Assembly: GCA_020430675.1 (NCBI GenBank)
Contig: JAGQJJ010000103.1
Location: 1-9,254 of the forward strand
DNA length: 9,254 nt
Reading direction: 5' to 3'
From: Myxococcales bacterium
GTDB taxonomy: Bacteria > Myxococcota > Bradymonadia > UBA7976 > UBA1532
Position numbers and translations under genes: made by a program
The notes under the pieces: generated by a model
Seen by the model: only the letters and a program-made list of their open reading frames with translations
Told to the model about the DNA's origin: nothing
The model's database searches: none
Shown here: in pieces, positions 1 through 5,516 of the stretch
How positions within the stretch are numbered: the stretch's first letter is position 1
How the letters are laid out: each line of letters starts with the position of its first letter

Positions 1-375
1 TCGCTCTACTCGCCGCGCGTGCTGATCGAGCGGTTCGAAGAGGGCCCGTTCCGCATGGTGCACTACCAGCTCTCGCCCGATGGCAAGCAGGTCGACGCGG
101 TGCTGGCCACCTTCGTGCCGGGCTATGCCGTCGACGAGCGGCGGGCGGCGCTTGAAGAGGCCATCGCCATCCGCCTCGGCGCGGGCGAGAATCTCCAGAT
201 GCACCATTACCTGGGCAAATACAGCGGCATGCAGTGGCGGTTGCTGTCGTATCGAGTCGACCTGCGCTTCGATGAGATGACCGGTCAGCTCGAGCTGCTC
301 TTTCACCGCCGGGGGCGCGTCGACCCCACGGCCGATTTTGAAGCCCCGCCGGTGGTCACGCCGGTCACGCCTTGA
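1..375 (+). CDS. 3' part of an unrecognised protein gene (5' end outside the window)
   Basis: The frame is open from base 1 and ends at TGA 373-375. A GTG at 19 could act as a start, but no ribosome binding site precedes it and the frame is already coding-like (S-L-Y-S-P-R before it), so I read this as a truncated gene with at least 124 residues visible. The visible part is soluble-looking, with no membrane segment. It alternates hydrophobic and charged residues (for example RMVHYQLSPDGKQVDAVLAT), compatible with an alpha/beta or beta-rich fold, and ends in a Pro/Val/Thr tail (PPVVTPVTP). I do not recognise the family and assign no function. The next gene starts 65 bases downstream with no hairpin terminator between, so the two may be co-transcribed. 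Confidence 0.6.
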   Translation, partial: SLYSPRVLIERFEEGPFRMVHYQLSPDGKQVDAVLATFVPGYAVDERRAALEEAIAIRLGAGENLQMHHYLGKYSGMQWRLLSYRVDLRFDEMTGQLELLFHRRGRVDPTADFEAPPVVTPVTP

Positions 376-440
376 CGGGTTGCGTCGCCGGGCGCGATCG
401 GCCAGATTCACCCGTCGGACCCGTCGATCCAGGAGACGCC

Positions 441-1871
441 ATGTCTTTCGCCCGCCTCTCGATCTCGGCCCCGCTGGCGCTGCTGCTCGCCTGGGGTTGT
501 CAGGAGTACGCCGAGCCCGCCTTGACGCCGGCCCAGCAGAAGAAGGTCGAAGCCCACCTGCTCGCCGCCCCGCCCACGCCGCAGCACGCCATCGGCGCGG
601 TCATCGAAGACCAGGTCAAGCTGCTGGGCTATGACATCGACAAGACCGAGGTCGCGCCCGGCGACACCCTGACGGTGACGTATTACCTGGAGGTGCTCGC
701 CGAGAGCCCGGCCGACAACATGATCTTCGTGCACTTCCAGGGGCGCCGCAATGATCCCAAGGCCTGGATGAACCTCGATCATCACCCGATCGAGGGTCTG
801 CAACCGCTGCGGGGGCTCAAGAAGGGCCAGTACGTCAAGGACGTGCAGGTCATCAAGGTGCGCGAGGACTTTCCGGGCGGCGAGGCCAAGATCTATTGGG
901 GCCTCTTCCGCGGCAACCATCGGCTCAAGATCCAGAACGACGATGCGCCCCATGACAATGAGGGCCGGGTGATCGTGGCGACCCTCACGGTGAAGGGCGC
1001 GGCCAGCGAAGCGCCCGACCGCAAGCCCAACCTGCCGCTCGCGGTCGCCGCGCGCCTCAACGCCGACGAGGTGATGAACGTCGACGGCAAGCTCGACGAG
1101 CCGGTCTGGCAGCGCGCGCGCCCCACCGCGGCGTTCACCACGCCCGATGGCCGCAATGGCACGGCGCCGAAGACCAAGGCGCGCTTTGCGTGGGACGACA
1201 ACACGCTCTACGTGGCCGTCGAGAGCGAAGATGACGACGTCTGGAGCACCTTCACCGAGCGCGACAGCAACACCTGGGAGCAGGAGGTCATCGAGCTGTT
1301 CATCGACGCCGACGGCGACAAGAAGGATTACCTGGAGCTTCAGGTGACCCCGGCCAACGTGATCTTCGACGCGAAGTTTGTCAGCCATCGCAGCGACCTG
1401 GCGGCGGCCAAGGCGTGGAACATGGAGGGCTTCAAGACCGCGGTCGTGGTCGATGGCACGCTCAATCAGCGCGAGGACCAGGACAAGGGCTACGTGGTCG
1501 AGATGGCCATCCCCGCCGCCCAGGTGCCCGGCGCCACCGTGCCGCTCGCCCACAGCGCCGAGTGGCGCATCAACGTCTTCCGGTGGGACTTCCCCAAGGG
1601 CGGCCGCCAACAAGCCGCCGCGTTCTCGCCGCCAGTGGTGCCCGACTTCCACGCGCTCGACCGCTTCGGGCGGCTGCGCTTTGTCGATTCGAGCAAGCTC
1701 AAGGAGCTGCCCATCCAGAAGGCGGCGCCGTTCATCAAGCCCAAGACGCTGCACCTCGATGCGCGCCAGCTGCCCAAGCTGCAGCTTCCGCCCGCCGGCA
1801 ACCGGCAATCGGTGCCGCTCTCGCCCCCCGCGGCACAAGGCGGCGGCGCGAGCGAGGGTGTGCAGAAGTAG
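441..1871 (+). CDS. Lipoprotein with probable Ig-like domain and CBM9-like carbohydrate-binding beta-sandwich
   Basis: 476 residues. I chose ATG 441 because AGGAGA (431-436) lies four bases upstream and the protein then opens with a lipoprotein signal: a hydrophobic run ending LLLAWGC with Cys20 as the lipid anchor. The in-frame TTG at 372 would add 23 unlikely residues and overlap the previous gene. Residues about 45-185 look like a beta-sandwich (V-A-P-G-D-T-L-T-V-T-Y-Y pattern, then IFVHFQ and an IYWGLFRG strand). Residues about 205-416 carry the run typical of CBM9-like/DOMON-type domains: VDGKLDEPVWQRA, FAWDDNTLYVAVESED, EQEVIELFID, YLELQVTPANVIFD, VEMAIP, WRINVFRWD and a closing DRFGRLRF. 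In known proteins such domains bind sugars, or haem in some relatives. No catalytic domain is attached. The C-terminal 60 residues are Pro/Gln/Ala-rich. Likely periplasmic and membrane-anchored; the ligand cannot be named. Confidence 0.85.
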   Translation: MSFARLSISAPLALLLAWGCQEYAEPALTPAQQKKVEAHLLAAPPTPQHAIGAVIEDQVKLLGYDIDKTEVAPGDTLTVTYYLEVLAESPADNMIFVHFQGRRNDPKAWMNLDHHPIEGLQPLRGLKKGQYVKDVQVIKVREDFPGGEAKIYWGLFRGNHRLKIQNDDAPHDNEGRVIVATLTVKGAASEAPDRKPNLPLAVAARLNADEVMNVDGKLDEPVWQRARPTAAFTTPDGRNGTAPKTKARFAWDDNTLYVAVESEDDDVWSTFTERDSNTWEQEVIELFIDADGDKKDYLELQVTPANVIFDAKFVSHRSDLAAAKAWNMEGFKTAVVVDGTLNQREDQDKGYVVEMAIPAAQVPGATVPLAHSAEWRINVFRWDFPKGGRQQAAAFSPPVVPDFHALDRFGRLRFVDSSKLKELPIQKAAPFIKPKTLHLDARQLPKLQLPPAGNRQSVPLSPPAAQGGGASEGVQK

Positions 1872-1887
1872 GCAATCGTATTCAACC

Positions 1888-1915
1888 TTGACACAAGCCG
1901 CGACCCGGCCAAAAT
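1888..1915 (+). promoter_or_regulatory. Sigma-70-type promoter for the ribbon-helix-helix gene
   Basis: A perfect -35 TTGACA (1888-1893) is followed after 16 bases by CAAAAT (1910-1915), four of six matches to TATAAT. Transcription would begin near 1922, about 27 bases before ATG 1949. The element lies in the 77-base gap after the lipoprotein gene, so the small regulator probably has its own promoter. Confidence 0.5.
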
Positions 1916-1948
1916 GGGGCGTACAGCGACACGGAGGAGCCCTGAAGG

Positions 1949-2131
1949 ATGGCCGGTTCGGACAAGCGCAAGCAAAGTCTCTATTTCCCCGAAGAGATGT
2001 TGAAGGAGATCCAGGAAGAAGCGGCCCGGCAGGATCGCTCCCTTTCGTGGATCGTTCAGAAGGCGTGGCGGATCGCGCGCACCGATATCCAGAAGTTCCC
2101 CTCGATCAACGACTTGCCCGACGACGAGTGA
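1949..2131 (+). CDS. Small ribbon-helix-helix (CopG/Arc-type) DNA-binding regulator
   Basis: 60 residues, translated from ATG 1949 with a strong Shine-Dalgarno GGAGGAG (1933-1939) nine bases upstream. The sequence fits a ribbon-helix-helix fold: a short beta strand (KQSLYFPEEM), helix one (LKEIQEEAARQD), the turn residues RS-LSW, then helix two (IVQKAWRIARTDI). Family knowledge: such proteins dimerise, and the paired strands enter the DNA major groove. From memory it closely resembles the small putative-regulator family TIGR04563, seen mainly in myxobacteria; I could not check this. It is not beside a recognisable toxin gene: the upstream neighbour is a lipoprotein and the downstream gene is convergent. 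It therefore looks like a stand-alone regulator rather than an antitoxin. The acidic tail (DLPDDE) lies beyond the fold. Its targets are unknown. Confidence 0.85.
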   Translation: MAGSDKRKQSLYFPEEMLKEIQEEAARQDRSLSWIVQKAWRIARTDIQKFPSINDLPDDE

Positions 2132-2134
2132 TCG

Positions 2135-2164
2135 AGACCGCCCGAGCCGCCCGGCTCGGGGTCT
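2135..2164 (+). terminator. Hairpin after the regulator gene, possible terminator
   Basis: CCCGAGCC (2141-2148) pairs perfectly with GGCTCGGG (2153-2160) around a four-base loop. The stem is extended by AGAC/GTCT (2135-2138 with 2161-2164) across a two-base bulge. It begins four bases after the stop codon. No T-run follows, so it is not a canonical intrinsic terminator. Confidence 0.5.
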
Positions 2165-2197
2165 GAACTCAACACAGCCATTTCGAGGGATCGGCCG

Positions 2198-2222
2198 CGG
2201 CGCCTCGCAGGTTGAGGCGCCG
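2198..2222 (-). terminator. Hairpin just past the minus-strand lipoprotein gene, possible terminator
   Basis: A perfect nine-base inverted repeat, CGGCGCCTC (2198-2206) and GAGGCGCCG (2214-2222), with a seven-base loop. It sits six bases beyond the stop of the minus-strand gene. No T-run follows on the minus strand. With the hairpin at 2135-2164 it forms a back-to-back pair between converging genes. Confidence 0.5.
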
Positions 2223-2228
2223 GTACGG

Positions 2229-3695
2229 TCAGTCGACCGGGACCGCCACGATGTGGAAGTTCAGGTCGCGATGCTTCACGTCGGCCCCGTTGCGATCATC
2301 GAAGATGAACTCGCAACGCTCGGGCCCATCCCCCAGATCCACCAGCACCGGCCCCCGCGAGCAGTCGTACTCGCCGGTGTCGGGATCGATCACCCAGATC
2401 GAGCGGTTCGTCGCCTGATTGGGCCGCTGTGCGGTGAACGCCAGCCGGTGGCCATCGGGCGACAGGTCGAAGTCGCCGATGTCGTGATTGCTCCAGTGGC
2501 TGGCCCGCAGGTTATGGGTGACGTTCTCGACCTCGCCGGTCAGGTTGCGGTTGATGCGCAGAATGTCGAAGTCGTCGCGGTTGGTCGGGTTCTCCTGCCC
2601 CGGCTGGCGGCTGCAATCGCCGCGCGCGAGGAAGTAGATGAGCCCGCCGTCGGCGCTGAAGCGTGGGTCGAAGCGCACCTCGTTGAAGTTGTAGGGCATG
2701 GCGCGGATGCAGTCGCCCTCGGGGTGCGTTGACACCTCGAACAGCTCCTTGACCGCCGGCGCGGGCGGGCTCGGGCGCGCTTCGAGCGCGTTGAGCCGCC
2801 AGACGAAGTCGGTGCGGGTGAACACCGCCAGATAGGTGGCATCGGGCGAGAAGCCGATCGGCTGCCGGCCCGAGAACTCCGAGCCGGTCATGCCCTCGTC
2901 GCCGAAGGTATAGATCGTCTGCTGCGCGCCCGAGGCGATGTTGAAGAAGTTGAGCGTCATCGTTGAGAGCGTGGTCTCGATGAGGATGATCAGCGAGCCG
3001 AAATCGGTGACGCGGAACGCGCCGTTGGTATTGATGAGGCCGACCAGCCCGGGGCAATCGGGCAGTCCGCCGCCATCGGCGCAGGTGGCTTCGTCGGGCG
3101 CGGCGACGGGCGAGGCGCGCACGTCGATCTTGGCCGTCGGTCCCGCCGCCTGGCCCTTGCTGTAGATGACCAGCTCGACCTCGGGCGACGCATCGTCGAA
3201 CGGATCTTCTTTGTAGGTCGTGAACTCGAAGTCGTTGACGCCATCGTCGACCAGGCGCTTCTCGGCGCGGCCGACCTCCTTGCGCTTGACGTCGACCGGC
3301 GCGACGAAGAGGCGGAAGCCGCCGCCGCCCGGGTCGGTCTCGAGCCAGCCGATCCAGGTCATGTCCGGGTTGAGGCGGCACTTCTTGGTCACGCAGTCGA
3401 CGTCGCCCAGGCCGCGGGTGAGGTTGAACTCCTCGTTGTCATCAAAATCGAAGATGACCATGTCGATGCTGGGCGGGCTGCCATCGCGGGGGGTGACCTC
3501 CTTGATGTACGACAGCCGCAGATGCTCGACGGTCTCGCCGGTGCCGCCCGAGCCGCCGTCGCCGCCGTTGCCCCCGCCGCCGTCGACCACCGCCGCGTCG
3601 AAGCGCGCCGCGTCCACATCGCCGCCCCCGCCATCGTCGCAGCCCACCGCGAGGGCGACGGCGGCAAAGAGGACCACAAACCGCTGAATCTGCAT
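2229..3695 (-). CDS. Lipoprotein with Asp/Gly-rich linker and predicted TolB/PD40-like beta-propeller
   Basis: 488 residues from ATG at 3695, with GGAG (complement of 3704-3707) eight bases upstream. The N-terminus is a lipoprotein signal ending LAVGC with Cys19 as anchor. Residues 20-54 are a low-complexity Asp/Gly linker of a kind common in myxobacterial surface lipoproteins. The rest is beta-rich and contains PD40-like strand motifs: GFSPDATYLAVF (about 281-292), RFSADGGLIYFLARG (about 345-359) and DLSPDGHRLAFTAQ (about 410-423), followed by SIWVIDPDTGE. That fits a TolB-type propeller, although not every blade is recognisable. Besides the anchor there are eight cysteines at 101, 106, 205, 214, 329, 361, 445 and 461, spaced as four likely disulfides, consistent with export. 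Asp at +2 and +3 would favour inner-membrane retention under the E. coli Lol rule, which may not hold here. The precise role is unknown. Confidence 0.85.
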   Translation of the reverse strand: MQIQRFVVLFAAVALAVGCDDGGGGDVDAARFDAAVVDGGGGNGGDGGSGGTGETVEHLRLSYIKEVTPRDGSPPSIDMVIFDFDDNEEFNLTRGLGDVDCVTKKCRLNPDMTWIGWLETDPGGGGFRLFVAPVDVKRKEVGRAEKRLVDDGVNDFEFTTYKEDPFDDASPEVELVIYSKGQAAGPTAKIDVRASPVAAPDEATCADGGGLPDCPGLVGLINTNGAFRVTDFGSLIILIETTLSTMTLNFFNIASGAQQTIYTFGDEGMTGSEFSGRQPIGFSPDATYLAVFTRTDFVWRLNALEARPSPPAPAVKELFEVSTHPEGDCIRAMPYNFNEVRFDPRFSADGGLIYFLARGDCSRQPGQENPTNRDDFDILRINRNLTGEVENVTHNLRASHWSNHDIGDFDLSPDGHRLAFTAQRPNQATNRSIWVIDPDTGEYDCSRGPVLVDLGDGPERCEFIFDDRNGADVKHRDLNFHIVAVPVD

Positions 3696-3726
3696 GGAAA
3701 TCGCTCCGTTCGACGCAGTGCGGGCG

Positions 3727-3756
3727 ATTCTATGGGCAGGGCGACGGCCGAATCAA
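3727..3756 (-). promoter_or_regulatory. Sigma-70-type promoter for the propeller lipoprotein gene
   Basis: On the minus strand TTGATT (complement of 3751-3756) is followed after 18 bases by TAGAAT (complement of 3727-3732), five of six matches to TATAAT. Transcription would start near 3720, giving a leader of about 25 bases before the ATG at 3695. Confidence 0.5.
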
Positions 3757-3841
3757 GCCGAGCGGCGCGTGGTGATGGCTTGTGGATCAGCGGCGGGCCG
3801 GCGCCGGTGGGATTCCACTACGAACTTGCGCGGTGGCCGAC

Positions 3842-3847
3842 TACGAT
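3842..3847 (+). promoter_or_regulatory. Extended-spacing -10 element consistent with a leaderless mRNA
   Basis: TACGAT (3842-3847) matches the TANNNT pattern and ends exactly six bases before ATG 3854, so the start codon would coincide with the expected transcription start. No clear -35 box at 16-18 bases and no Shine-Dalgarno are visible. This is the arrangement seen for leaderless genes in several high-GC bacteria. Confidence 0.3.
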
Positions 3848-3853
3848 GCGCGC

Positions 3854-4111
3854 ATGCGCAGTCACCTGGCGAGATGGGTGTTGATCGGCGCCCTGGGCAC
3901 CGCGTGGGGCTGCGCCGAGTGCGAAGAGGACTATGACTGCCCCGGCACCCAGGTCTGCGACCGCGAGCGCGGCGTCTGCGAGGCTTTTGTCTGCGGGGTC
4001 GACGCCGATTGCGCGCCGGGCCAGCGTTGCACCGAGAACCGCTGCAAACCCACCGAGGCGGCGCCGCCGGCCGAGCGGCCCGACGCCCTGGTCATCACGC
4101 CCGCGGAGTAG
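3854..4111 (+). CDS. Small lipoprotein with two four-cysteine repeats
   Basis: 85 residues. I chose ATG 3854 because it begins a good lipoprotein signal (MRSHLARWVLIGALGTAWGC, Cys20 as anchor); the frame runs open to GTG 3782, but that extension reads as non-coding. The mature part holds two tandem modules: Cys23-Cys29-Cys35-Cys42 and Cys47-Cys53-Cys59-Cys64, each with the pattern C-x2-D-x-D-C-P/A-x-x-Q-x-C. This D-x-D-C plus Q-x-C pattern recurs in myxobacterial secreted proteins, where the cysteines probably form disulfides; I cannot give a ligand. The tail is Pro/Ala-rich. No ribosome binding site precedes the start. It is divergent from the propeller lipoprotein gene (158-base gap) and stops six bases from the convergent GGDEF gene. 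Likely exported and surface- or periplasm-facing; function unknown. Confidence 0.75.
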   Translation: MRSHLARWVLIGALGTAWGCAECEEDYDCPGTQVCDRERGVCEAFVCGVDADCAPGQRCTENRCKPTEAAPPAERPDALVITPAE

Positions 4112-4117
4112 GGCGGC

Positions 4118-5122
4118 TCAACCGCCGGCCGCCTGCAGCGCGCCCTGGCGCCGCGCCTGATAGAGCGCTTCGTCGGCGGCCTGGAACAGCGCGTCGATCG
4201 TGCCGCCCCCATAGAGCGACGCGCCGATGTTCACCTGCAACGGGCGGCCGTGGAAGCTGAGCTGGCCGGCCAGATCGAGGATGCGCTCGGCCACCGCTGT
4301 CGCCTCGTCGACGCTGGTCTCGGGCAGCAGCACCACAAACTCCTCTTCGCCGAAGCGGCCGATGACGTCGAACGGGCGCACCGCCGCGGCGAGCGCCTCG
4401 GTCATCGCGCGCAACACCCCCACGCCCTCGGCCGTGCTCGCGGACGAGGCCAGATCTTCGACGTCGAGCAGCAGCAGCGCCGGCGCGTGCCCGGTGGCCG
4501 TGGCGCGGGCGCATTCCCGCTCGACCTGCTCCACGAAGCCGCGCCGGTTGTAGACCCCGGTGCTCTCGTCCTTGTGGCCGGCGCGGCGCAGTCGCGCCAC
4601 CGAGGCCGCCGTGCTGACCGCGCGCGCCAGGGGCGGCATCAAACCACCGAGCAGGCGCTTGATGCGGGGCGAGAGCAGCCAGTCGGTGAAGCCATAGAGC
4701 GCCACGATTCCGACGATCTGGTCCTCGATGACCAACTCATGCGACCAGAAGCGGTACAAGGTGTCGTCGCGCACCGGCTGGTGCAGTGGCATCAGCTCGG
4801 GGCCGCGGCGCAGGCGCAGGGCCTCGCCGGGCAGGTGCGCGAAGTCCATCTCGGCGAGCAGCAGCGCGCAATCATCGCGGATCGAGCGCTCGGCGAGCGG
4901 CAGCACCGGCTGGCGCCCGAAGATGTGCAGCAGCGGCTCGACCCCCTCGCGATCGGGCGGCAGGATGAGCGTCACCACATCGGACTGCGCCCACCGCGAC
5001 AGCAGCGCGCTCGCCCGCGCCAGCAGCTGGTCGAAGTCGAGCGGATCAGCGACCGCCTCGGAAAACGACAGCTTGCGTTGCAGGTCTTCCATCTGGTCGT
5101 TGGCATTCGAACCGGGGACCAT
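4118..5122 (-). CDS. GAF-like sensor with degenerate GGDEF domain (putative c-di-GMP signalling protein)
   Basis: 334 residues. I chose the ATG at 5122 because GGAGGGG (complement of 5127-5133) precedes it by four bases; the frame runs open to 5269, but that stretch looks non-coding. Residues about 10-175 resemble a GAF-type sensor (FDQLLARASALLSRW, then VIEDQIVGIVALYGF). Residues about 183-330 are a GGDEF domain: STGVYNRRGF (187-196), LLLLDVED with the metal-site Asp220, and a C-terminal AADEALYQARRQG. The signature is GEEEF (258-262) instead of GG(D/E)EF. The usual F-K-x-x-N-D...G-H stretch after the first Asp is replaced by LASSASTAEGVGVL. The inhibitory-site motif R249-P-F-D252 sits exactly five residues before the signature. 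Active diguanylate cyclases make c-di-GMP from GTP. This one is more likely weak or inactive and perhaps a c-di-GMP receptor. No membrane segment or signal peptide: cytoplasmic. It is divergent from flagellin 1. Confidence 0.85.
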   Translation of the reverse strand: MVPGSNANDQMEDLQRKLSFSEAVADPLDFDQLLARASALLSRWAQSDVVTLILPPDREGVEPLLHIFGRQPVLPLAERSIRDDCALLLAEMDFAHLPGEALRLRRGPELMPLHQPVRDDTLYRFWSHELVIEDQIVGIVALYGFTDWLLSPRIKRLLGGLMPPLARAVSTAASVARLRRAGHKDESTGVYNRRGFVEQVERECARATATGHAPALLLLDVEDLASSASTAEGVGVLRAMTEALAAAVRPFDVIGRFGEEEFVVLLPETSVDEATAVAERILDLAGQLSFHGRPLQVNIGASLYGGGTIDALFQAADEALYQARRQGALQAAGG

Positions 5123-5186
5123 CTCACCCCTCCATGTCATTCGCGCGCCGTCCGCCGCCGCGGCGGGATGGGCGTCAGGCGGCGAT

Positions 5187-5202
5187 TTCAAGGGGCGTGC
5201 CA
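5187..5202 (-). promoter_or_regulatory. Sigma-54-like promoter element upstream of the GGDEF gene
   Basis: On the minus strand the bases read TGGCACGCCCCTTGAA. Against the RpoN consensus TGGCACG-N4-TTGC(A/T) every defined position matches except the -12 C, which is A. Spacing between the -24 and -12 parts is exact. Transcription would start near 5176, about 54 bases before ATG 5122. The -12 C is normally well conserved, so activity is uncertain. Confidence 0.4.
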
Positions 5203-5210
5203 GCCCGGAT

Positions 5211-5228
5211 TGGGCCAAAAGGGGCCCA
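5211..5228. repeat. Short inverted repeat beside the sigma-54-like element
   Basis: TGGGCC (5211-5216) and GGCCCA (5223-5228) flank six bases. It lies nine bases upstream of the -24 part of the minus-strand element, so it could be an operator or chance in GC-rich DNA. Confidence 0.25.
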
Positions 5229-5361
5229 GAGGCGGCCCTCAGCGCCAACGAACCCATAGCGGGCGTCACCGGTTTGACGATCGCTGGCTTATCGCGGCCG
5301 CATTCCCCGGTCTGTTAATCCGGCCGTCTTTCCCGCGGCGGGTCTCGACCCTGCCTGCGCC

Positions 5362-5388
5362 TCAAGGTTCGGCTCGGTCCGACGATGA
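5362..5388 (+). promoter_or_regulatory. Sigma-28-like promoter for flagellin 1
   Basis: TCAAGGTT (5362-5369) matches six of eight bases of TAAAGTTT, and GACGATGA (5381-5388) matches six of eight of GCCGATAA. The spacer is exactly 11 bases, as in FliA-type promoters. Transcription would start near 5395 and give a leader of about 120 bases that includes both hairpins. Confidence 0.45.
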
Positions 5389-5442
5389 GACAGGTGAACG
5401 CGAACTCGAGAGAGCCGGACCCGACCCGGCCTTCGAGGGCGC

Positions 5443-5460
5443 GACGGCAAGGATGCCGTC
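5443..5460 (+). promoter_or_regulatory. Leader hairpin of flagellin 1 with AAGGAT loop, candidate CsrA/RsmA site
   Basis: GACGGC (5443-5448) pairs with GCCGTC (5455-5460), leaving the six-base loop AAGGAT closed by a C-G pair. The CsrA selection consensus is an ARGGAU loop closed by C-G, so the match is exact. A second A-N-GGA (AGGGA, 5504-5508) overlaps the Shine-Dalgarno 55 bases away. The same design stands before flagellin 2. Confidence 0.5.
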
Positions 5461-5461
5461 T

Positions 5462-5495
5462 CCACCGAAGCGCGCCCGATGCGGGGGCGCGGTGG
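5462..5495 (+). promoter_or_regulatory. Second leader hairpin of flagellin 1, just before the ribosome binding site
   Basis: CCACCG (5462-5467) pairs with CGGTGG (5490-5495), and inside it CGCCC (5473-5477) pairs with GGGCG (5485-5489), with a five-base bulge on the left arm. It lies between the AAGGAT hairpin and the Shine-Dalgarno and may set the distance between the two GGA elements. Confidence 0.4.
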
Positions 5496-5516
5496 CTGTG
5501 ATCAGGGAGTGAAGCC

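Larger units (their letters stand above)
5123..5516. other. Divergent control region between the GGDEF gene and flagellin 1
   Basis: 394 bases with no convincing gene. The minus-strand open frame continuing upstream of 5122 lacks a ribosome binding site at its earlier ATGs. The stretch holds a sigma-54-like element facing the GGDEF gene, an inverted repeat just upstream of it, a sigma-28-like element facing flagellin 1, and two hairpins in the flagellin leader, each listed separately. Confidence 0.6.

Noticed and set aside
372..440. TTG 372 as the start of the CBM9-like lipoprotein
   Set aside because: It overlaps the previous stop codon, lacks a ribosome binding site, and would bury the lipoprotein signal 23 residues inside the protein.
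408..1838. Long open frame on the minus strand opposite the CBM9-like lipoprotein gene
   Set aside because: Its composition is that of a complementary-frame shadow in high-GC DNA, it has no ribosome binding site, and the plus strand encodes a convincing domain protein.
5123..5269. Longer N-terminus of the GGDEF protein from the ATG at 5269
   Set aside because: The extension is Ala/Pro-rich, contains the sigma-54-like element, and the ATG at 5122 has a strong Shine-Dalgarno.
4250..5512. 420-codon plus-strand frame opposite the GGDEF gene
   Set aside because: Gln/Arg/His-rich shadow; the minus strand encodes recognisable GGDEF motifs.
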